Shown here: one piece after another, positions 7,005-11,191 of the stretch
Layout: every line of letters begins with the position of its first letter
How positions within the stretch are numbered: the stretch's first letter is position 1
Origin: BOG-908 sp964244695
Lineage (GTDB): Bacteria; Pseudomonadota; Alphaproteobacteria; Acetobacterales; Acetobacteraceae
DNA: 11,191 nt
NCBI GenBank assembly: GCA_964244695.1
Contig: CAXTJZ010000127.1
Location: forward strand, 1 to 11,191
Reading direction: 5' to 3'
The notes under the pieces: generated by a model
What the model saw: the letters and a program-made list of their open reading frames with translations, nothing else
Told to the model about the DNA's origin: nothing
The model's database searches: none
Translations under genes and position numbers: made by a program

Positions 7005-7016
7005 ACGAACTCGTGA
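7003..7016. promoter_or_regulatory. Imperfect palindrome, operator-like site 2
   Basis: ACACGAACTCGTGA has inverted CACGA/TCGTG half-sites separated by 2 bp, the same layout as site 1 at 6983-6996. The 20-bp centre-to-centre spacing is close to two helical turns, so two dimers would sit on the same DNA face. The site lies just upstream of the AGGA ribosome-binding site at 7019-7022. Confidence 0.55.
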
Positions 7017-7029
7017 TTAGGATTTGCTT

Positions 7030-8289
7030 ATGAGAAAGCTTTTCGCCGTCATCGTCGCAGCCCTGGCATCCGGGTCGGGCTTCGCGGAGGCATCTCAGGT
7101 TGATACAGGCCAGCACATCCTCAGCACCCCGGCCGGAAAGATCATCACGCCGGGCGCCAGCATCGAGCGGCGCGAGGATTTGGGCAGGGCGGCACACACC
7201 AACATTCACCTGTTCCGCCCGGCGCAGAACAGGACGGACACTGTAGATGTCGGTAATTTTGTTGAAACGCCGGCTTCGCTCGCCTGTCTCTACGGCGTAG
7301 CGCCGCGTGTGCGGGGTTGCAATCCGCAGAAGGTCACTGCCGTGGCGACTGGCGGTAGCCGGGCGATTGCGATAGTGGACGCCTACGACTATCCGACAGC
7401 TTCGGCCGACCTGACGGCCTTCAGCGCGCAGTATGGCCTGCCCGCGATCACCTCGGCCAATTTCTCGGTTGTATATGCCTCCGGCACGCAGCCGACCGCC
7501 GATCCTTCCGGCGCCTGGGCACTCGAGGCCGCGTTGGACATCGAAATGGCGCATGCATTAGCGCCAGGTGCGCGCGTGATACTGGTGGAAGCCGCATCGA
7601 GCAGCTACAGCGACCTCTTCGCGGCCGAGCAGGTCGCAGCGCAACTGGTCTCGGCGGCCGGCGGTGGCGAGGTTTCCAACAGCTGGTCCGGCGCCGAGTT
7701 CGCCAACGAGATGATGGTAGCACCTGCCTTCAGCGGCACCAACGTGGTGTTTTTTGCCTCCTCCGGCGATACCTCGGGTACCGGCGTGCCGTCCGCGCTG
7801 CCGAACGTCATCTCCGTGGGCGGCACGACGATCAATCGCGACACTTTCGGCAACTTCGTCAACCAGACAACCTGGACCAGCACGGGGGGCGGCGTGAGCC
7901 CTTACGTGGCCGCTCCCAGTTTTCAACAGCCCGTGTCCGCCGTTGTGGGAAGCATGCGCGGCACGCCGGACGTGTCTCTGGTTGCCAACCCGGCCTCCGG
8001 GGTGTGGGTGTATGACACCACGCCGTATAGCGGTGAGATGCTGAACTGGGTTGTGGTAGGCGGCACCAGCGTTGCCAGTCCTGCCATGGCGGCGCTGGTG
8101 AACAACGCCGGCGCATTCCGCCCCTCAACAACGGCCGAGCTGCGGCTGATGTATGCGAACCGGGCACGCCCACACAACTTCACCGACATCACCGCCGGAG
8201 CCTGTCCCAACGCCACAAGTGGCACAGCTTCTCCGGGCTACGATTTGTGCACAGGTATAGGAACGCCGCTCGGGCGCTGGGGCAAGTAG
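7030..8289 (+). CDS. Secreted S53 family (sedolisin-type) serine-carboxyl peptidase
   Basis: Sedolisins are acid-active endopeptidases with a subtilisin-like fold and a Ser-Glu-Asp triad. This 419-aa protein shows E166 and D170 in WALEAALDIEMAHALAPGA, the oxyanion-hole D247 in FFASSGDTSG, and the nucleophile S347 in GGTSVASPAMAAL. The C-terminal calcium site is FTDITAG...GYDLCTGIGTPLG (D386, I387, G403, D405). A signal peptide (MRKLFAVIVAALASGSGFAEA, cleavage after A21) sends it across the inner membrane. Four cysteines (86, 97, 392, 407) fall into two close pairs, suiting disulfides. The ATG at 7030 is chosen because AGGA lies 7 nt upstream; an in-frame TTG at 7024 is too close to it. The segment between signal peptide and catalytic domain is about 65 aa, much shorter than usual sedolisin propeptides. 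It is the only plus-strand gene, between dnaJ and dapB, with its own operator-like region and a hairpin after the stop. Confidence 0.93.
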   Translation: MRKLFAVIVAALASGSGFAEASQVDTGQHILSTPAGKIITPGASIERREDLGRAAHTNIHLFRPAQNRTDTVDVGNFVETPASLACLYGVAPRVRGCNPQKVTAVATGGSRAIAIVDAYDYPTASADLTAFSAQYGLPAITSANFSVVYASGTQPTADPSGAWALEAALDIEMAHALAPGARVILVEAASSSYSDLFAAEQVAAQLVSAAGGGEVSNSWSGAEFANEMMVAPAFSGTNVVFFASSGDTSGTGVPSALPNVISVGGTTINRDTFGNFVNQTTWTSTGGGVSPYVAAPSFQQPVSAVVGSMRGTPDVSLVANPASGVWVYDTTPYSGEMLNWVVVGGTSVASPAMAALVNNAGAFRPSTTAELRLMYANRARPHNFTDITAGACPNATSGTASPGYDLCTGIGTPLGRWGK

Positions 8290-8306
8290 TAGGCATCTGA
8301 AATGAT

Positions 8307-8340
8307 GGCGGCGCAGTCGGGGGGAGACTGCGCCGCCTTA
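8307..8340 (+). terminator. Hairpin after the S53 peptidase gene (likely terminator)
   Basis: GGCGGCGCAGTC (8307-8318) pairs perfectly with GACTGCGCCGCC (8326-8337) around the loop GGGGGGA, 17 bp after the peptidase stop. The stem is very stable, but only TTAT follows it instead of a long T-tract, so termination may be weak or need Rho. It also reads as a hairpin on the opposite strand, where it would face any read-through from dnaJ. Confidence 0.6.
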
Positions 8341-8573
8341 TGACACCGGCCGTCAGCGCGGGGGGAGTGCGCCTCGTCCTGGTGTCCTTCCACATATTGC
8401 CCGAAGTGGCCGCTGCGCAACTGGCAGGGGGGACGTCTCACGAAGGTGTGTAACTGCACTTGCGTGACGTCTTTATGTCACGGTGTTCTAGCGGACCGCC
8501 CTTTTACCCAGAGTCTGCGTCAACAAAGCGGGCGCTGGCAAATAGAGCCAAGCGGCCGACACAGCGTGAGAGA

Positions 8574-8614
8574 CAAAAGTTCTTGCGTCTGTTTCTAAAC
8601 AGAAGGACTTGCTT
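8574..8614 (-). terminator. A/T hairpin repeat, unit 4, after dnaJ (possible terminator)
   Basis: Four bases after the dnaJ stop, the minus strand reads AAGCAAGTCCT, then a perfect 7-bp hairpin (TCTGTTT/AAACAGA around CT, 8588-8603), then GCAAGAACTTTTG. It aligns with unit 2 at 4369-4413. The stem carries a compensated T-A to G-C change at 8591/8600, so pairing is kept while the sequence drifts. Confidence 0.55.
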
Positions 8615-8618
8615 CCTC

Positions 8619-9752
8619 CTAGTCCCGTCCCGCCAAAAACTCCTTCATCTTGGCGAAAAAGCCCTCATGCTCCGGGCTGCCCTTTGAATGGGACTTCGCC
8701 TCTGCCTCGAACTCCTCCAGCAGCTCGCGCTGCCGGCGCGTAAGGTGTTGCGGCGTCTCCACCTTGGCCTGCACCACCATGTCACCACGCACCGTACTGC
8801 GCAGCACGGAAAAGCCGCGGCCGCGCAGACGGAATTGCGCGCCCGCCTGGGTGCCGGCCGGAATACGCACCTTCTGCGTCGAGCCGTCTATCGCCGGCAC
8901 ATCAATCTCGTCGCCCAGTGCCGCCTGGCTCATCCGCAGTGGCACCTCGCAGAAAATATGTGCGCCTTCACGATGAAACAGGGTGTGCTGGCGTATCGCC
9001 ACATGGACGTAGAGGTCGCCGTTCGGGGCACCCTGCCCGCCCGCCTCGCCTTCGCCCTGGATGCGTATGCGCGTGCCGTCTTCTACACCCGGCGGCACCG
9101 TCACCTGCAGGGTGCGTTCGCGCTGCACGGTGCCTGCACCCTGGCAGACGCGGCACGGGCTGCGTATGACGCGCCCGGCGCCTCCGCAGGTTGGACACGT
9201 GCGCTCGATCAGGAAAAAACCCTGTTGCGCGCGCACCTTGCCCGCGCCGTTACAGGTGGAACAAGTGTCGGCCGACGCCTTGCCGTCCGACGATCCGGTG
9301 CCGCGGCAAGCCTCGCAAGTGACGCGTGTGGGCACACGGACAGGCGTTTTGGTGCCGGCAAACGCCTGCGCCAGGTCGATCTCCACCTGGATCTGTATAT
9401 CGGCGCCAGTGCGCGTGCGGCTGCGCCCGCCGGCGCGTCCGGTGAAGTCGCCGAACATCTGGTCGAAGATGTCGCCCAGGCCGCCGGCGCCTGAGAAGTC
9501 AAATCCACCGGGCGCGCCGCCACCCTGCTCGAAGGCGGCATGGCCGAAACGGTCATAGGCGGCGCGCTTCTGCTCGTCCTTCAGCACCTCATAGGCCTCG
9601 GAGACGATCTTGAACTGCGCCTCGGCCGCCTTGTCGCCCGGGTTGCGGTCCGGGTGATGTTTCATCGCCAGCTTGCGGTAGGCCTTTTTCAGGTCTTCCG
9701 GGCTGCAGTCTTTGGCGACTTCGAGGGTCGCGTAGTAATCGGGTTTTGCCAT
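8619..9752 (-). CDS. dnaJ: Chaperone protein DnaJ (Hsp40, type I)
   Basis: DnaJ delivers unfolded proteins to DnaK and stimulates its ATPase. The 377-aa protein has all parts of a type I Hsp40. These are the J domain (about 4-70) with the HPD tripeptide at 33-35, a Gly/Phe-rich linker (about 76-110), and four zinc-finger repeats (CEACRGTG, CSTCNGAG, CPTCGGAG, CRVCQGAG; cysteines 146/149, 164/167, 186/189, 200/203). The C-terminal peptide-binding domains follow (VPPGVEDGTRIR and RGRGFSVLRSTVRGD). The ATG at 9750-9752 gives the standard MAKPDYYATLEV start. The frame continues upstream to 9818, but those residues only translate the palindromic repeat. The ribosome-binding site is weak (GGA, about 7 nt away). 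It lies downstream of dnaK, separated by a 110-bp inverted repeat that may lower its expression relative to dnaK. A hairpin repeat follows the stop. Confidence 0.97.
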   Translation of the reverse strand: MAKPDYYATLEVAKDCSPEDLKKAYRKLAMKHHPDRNPGDKAAEAQFKIVSEAYEVLKDEQKRAAYDRFGHAAFEQGGGAPGGFDFSGAGGLGDIFDQMFGDFTGRAGGRSRTRTGADIQIQVEIDLAQAFAGTKTPVRVPTRVTCEACRGTGSSDGKASADTCSTCNGAGKVRAQQGFFLIERTCPTCGGAGRVIRSPCRVCQGAGTVQRERTLQVTVPPGVEDGTRIRIQGEGEAGGQGAPNGDLYVHVAIRQHTLFHREGAHIFCEVPLRMSQAALGDEIDVPAIDGSTQKVRIPAGTQAGAQFRLRGRGFSVLRSTVRGDMVVQAKVETPQHLTRRQRELLEEFEAEAKSHSKGSPEHEGFFAKMKEFLAGRD

Positions 9753-9770
9753 GACACATCCAAAGGCCAA

Positions 9771-9880
9771 GGGCTCTGCCCCTGGACCCCACTGGGGCCA
9801 GTCGGCCCCAGACCCCATTGCTTAGGGGCGAAGCCCGGGGTCTGGGGCCGACTGGCCCAGCGGGGTCTGGGGCGGAGCCC
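9771..9880. repeat. 110-bp GC-rich inverted repeat between dnaK and dnaJ
   Basis: The left arm (9771-9816) and right arm (9837-9880) are near-perfect reverse complements. Both contain GGCCAGTCGGCCCCAGACCCC, give or take one base at the edge, with two 1-base indels and a few changes elsewhere. Three small GGGC-NNN-GCCC hairpins sit at 9771-9781, 9826-9836 and 9870-9880, the last extended to a 7-bp stem (9867-9883). The block could fold as one long stem or three small ones. It resembles the mosaic intergenic palindromes (REP/BIME type) of GC-rich proteobacteria. It lies 7 bp from the dnaK stop and ends 18 bp before the dnaJ start codon. Confidence 0.8.
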
Positions 9881-9886
9881 CAGCGC

Positions 9887-11191
9887 TTACGCTGACTTCT
9901 TCTTGCTCTCGTCGAGCTCTTCAAACTCGGCATCGACCACATTATCGCCGCCGCCTGCAGCCGGCGCCTCAGGCGCAGCAGAAGCCGCCGCCTCCGCCTT
10001 ATACACGTGCTCGCCGATCTTCATCGCCGCCTGCGTCAGCCGGTCGCTGGCAGCCTTCAGCGACTCTGCGTCCGAGCCCTCCATCGCCGACTTCACCGCC
10101 GCCACCGCAGATTCCGCCTCGGTGCGGTCCGGCGCCGGCATCTTGTCGCCGTGCTCCTTCAGGTTCTTCTCCACCTGATGGACCATCGCCTCAGCCTGGT
10201 TGCGCGCCTCGACCATCTCGCGGCGCTTCTTGTCAGCTTCGGCGTTGGCCTCGGCGTCCTTGACCATCTTCTCGATGTCGGCGTCCGACAATCCGCCGCT
10301 GGCCTGGATGCGTATCTGCTGTTCCTTGCCGGTCGCCTTGTCGCGCGCGCTGACGCTGACAATGCCGTTGGCGTCGATGTCGAACGTGACCTCGATCTGC
10401 GGCATGCCGCGCGGCGCCGGAGGGATACCCACCAGGTCGAACTGGCCCAGCATCTTGTTGTCCGCCGCCATCTCGCGCTCGCCCTGGAACACCTTGATGG
10501 TCACCGCACCCTGGTTGTCATCCGCTGTGGAGAACACCTGACTCTTCTTGGTCGGGATTGTCGTGTTGCGGTCGATCAGGCGGGTGAACACCCCGCCCAG
10601 CGTCTCGATGCCGAGGCTCAGTGGTGTCACGTCGAGCAGCAGCACGTCCTTGACGTCGCCGCGCAGCACCGCACCCTGGATGCCGGCGCCGATGGCGACA
10701 ACCTCGTCGGGGTTCACGTTGCGCGCCGGATCGCGGCCGAAGAAGCTTTTCACCGCCTCGATCACCTTGGGCATGCGCGTCATGCCGCCGACCAGGATCA
10801 CCTCATTGATGTCGGACGCGCTCACGCCGGCGTCCTTCAGCGCGGCGCGGCAAGGGTCCAGCGTGCGACTGATCAGATCATCGACCAGGCTCTCGAGCTT
10901 CGCGCGCGACAGCTTCATCACCAAATGCTTCGGCCCGGAGGCGTCAGCCGTGATGAACGGCAGGTTGATCTCGGTCTCCTTGGCAGTCGAAAGCTCGATC
11001 TTCGCCTTCTCGGCGGCTTCCTTCAGGCGCTGCAGGGCAAGCTTGTCGGTGCGCAAATCGATGCCCTGGTCGCGCTTGAACTCGCTGGCAAGGTAGTCGA
11101 TCACCCGCGCGTCGAAATCCTCGCCGCCCAGGAACGTGTCGCCGTTGGTGGACTTCACCTCGAACACGCCGTCGCCGATCTCCAGCACGGA
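9887..11191 (-). CDS. dnaK: Chaperone protein DnaK (Hsp70), 5' end cut by the window
   Basis: DnaK is the ATP-dependent Hsp70 that binds exposed hydrophobic segments and works with DnaJ and GrpE. About 434 C-terminal residues are present; roughly the first 200 lie beyond the window end. Visible parts are the rest of the ATPase domain (LEIGDGVFEVKSTNGDTFLGGEDFD, then EVILVGGMTRMPKV and NPDEVVAIGAGIQGAVL). The conserved linker DVLLLDVTPLSLGIET and the substrate-binding domain (TTIPTKKSQVFSTADDNQ, VGIPPAPRGMPQIEVTFDIDANGI) follow. A helical lid and a short Ala/Gly-rich tail ending in NVVDAEFEELDESKKKSA complete it; VDAEFEE is the usual end of bacterial DnaK, here with a slightly different last few residues. 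The reading frame is intact. dnaJ follows after the GC-rich inverted repeat. Upstream heat-shock control elements, if any, are outside the window. Confidence 0.98.
   Translation of the reverse strand, partial: SVLEIGDGVFEVKSTNGDTFLGGEDFDARVIDYLASEFKRDQGIDLRTDKLALQRLKEAAEKAKIELSTAKETEINLPFITADASGPKHLVMKLSRAKLESLVDDLISRTLDPCRAALKDAGVSASDINEVILVGGMTRMPKVIEAVKSFFGRDPARNVNPDEVVAIGAGIQGAVLRGDVKDVLLLDVTPLSLGIETLGGVFTRLIDRNTTIPTKKSQVFSTADDNQGAVTIKVFQGEREMAADNKMLGQFDLVGIPPAPRGMPQIEVTFDIDANGIVSVSARDKATGKEQQIRIQASGGLSDADIEKMVKDAEANAEADKKRREMVEARNQAEAMVHQVEKNLKEHGDKMPAPDRTEAESAVAAVKSAMEGSDAESLKAASDRLTQAAMKIGEHVYKAEAAASAAPEAPAAGGGDNVVDAEFEELDESKKKSA

Larger units (their letters stand above)
8290..8618. 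other. 329-bp non-coding region between convergent S53 peptidase and dnaJ genes
   Basis: No convincing gene is seen here on either strand; the short reading frames have no good ribosome-binding site or coding composition. It holds a strong hairpin after the peptidase (8307-8337), a second fold closed by GACACC/GGTGTC (8342-8347 with 8381-8386) enclosing GCGC/GCGC, a CGTGAC/GTCACG hairpin (8463-8468 with 8477-8482), and an A/T-type repeat unit next to the dnaJ stop. The heptamer GGGGGGA occurs three times (8319, 8360, 8427), the first two in hairpin loops. No tRNA fold was recognised. Confidence 0.6.

Noticed and set aside
6983..7016. Tandem palindromes as a toxin-antitoxin autoregulation site
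   Set aside because: The palindrome type would fit, but no antitoxin or toxin gene is next to it; the only downstream gene is a secreted peptidase.
6967..7554. 195-codon minus-strand frame opposite the start of the S53 peptidase gene
   Set aside because: The plus strand carries full S53 motifs and a signal peptide; the minus frame has no motif and would run across the operator region.
8460..8687. Short plus-strand frame running from the non-coding gap into the 3' end of dnaJ
   Set aside because: Non-coding composition, spans a hairpin repeat, and is antisense to dnaJ at its end.
9753..9818. In-frame 22-codon N-terminal extension of DnaJ
   Set aside because: It only translates the GC-rich palindrome; MAKPDYYATLEV is the standard DnaJ start.

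Overview
The window is a GC-rich stretch of chromosome, most likely from an alphaproteobacterium and probably from the Acetobacteraceae. The evidence is the dnaK-dnaJ, dapB and thrC-M16 peptidase neighbourhoods, a small lysine/alanine-rich alphaproteobacterial protein, A/T-rich hairpin repeats placed right after stop codons, and GC-rich GGGC-NNN-GCCC palindromes between genes. The family assignment is my inference from these patterns and was not searched. All genes but one lie on the minus strand, so transcription mostly runs from high to low coordinates.

Layout, in minus-strand reading order: the 3' two thirds of dnaK (cut by the window end), a 110-bp GC-rich inverted repeat, and dnaJ. Then comes a 329-bp non-coding region of hairpins and a lone plus-strand gene for a secreted S53 (sedolisin) peptidase. 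Upstream of that gene are two palindromes exactly 20 bp apart, and then dapB followed closely by a low-specificity threonine aldolase. After these come two overlapping small genes (59 and 79 aa), a composite A/T-rich inverted repeat, thrC, an M16 zinc peptidase translationally close to thrC, and a TldE/PmbA-family gene that ends 22 bp from the window start.

Functionally this is mostly housekeeping: the Hsp70/Hsp40 chaperone pair, lysine/diaminopimelate synthesis (DapB), threonine synthesis (ThrC) and cleavage (LtaE), and two intracellular or envelope peptidase-type proteins. The S53 peptidase is the accessory item. It is on the opposite strand, exported, and sits behind its own operator-like region between dnaJ and dapB.

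I see no phage, transposase, CRISPR array, toxin-antitoxin pair, tRNA or rRNA, and no convincing new multi-gene system. The least explained material is non-coding: (i) a family of at least five A/T-rich hairpin repeats, four of them oriented the same way just after minus-strand genes; (ii) the paired palindromes before the S53 gene; (iii) the dnaK-dnaJ palindrome; and (iv) repeated GGGGGGA heptamers, two in hairpin loops, between the S53 gene and dnaJ.
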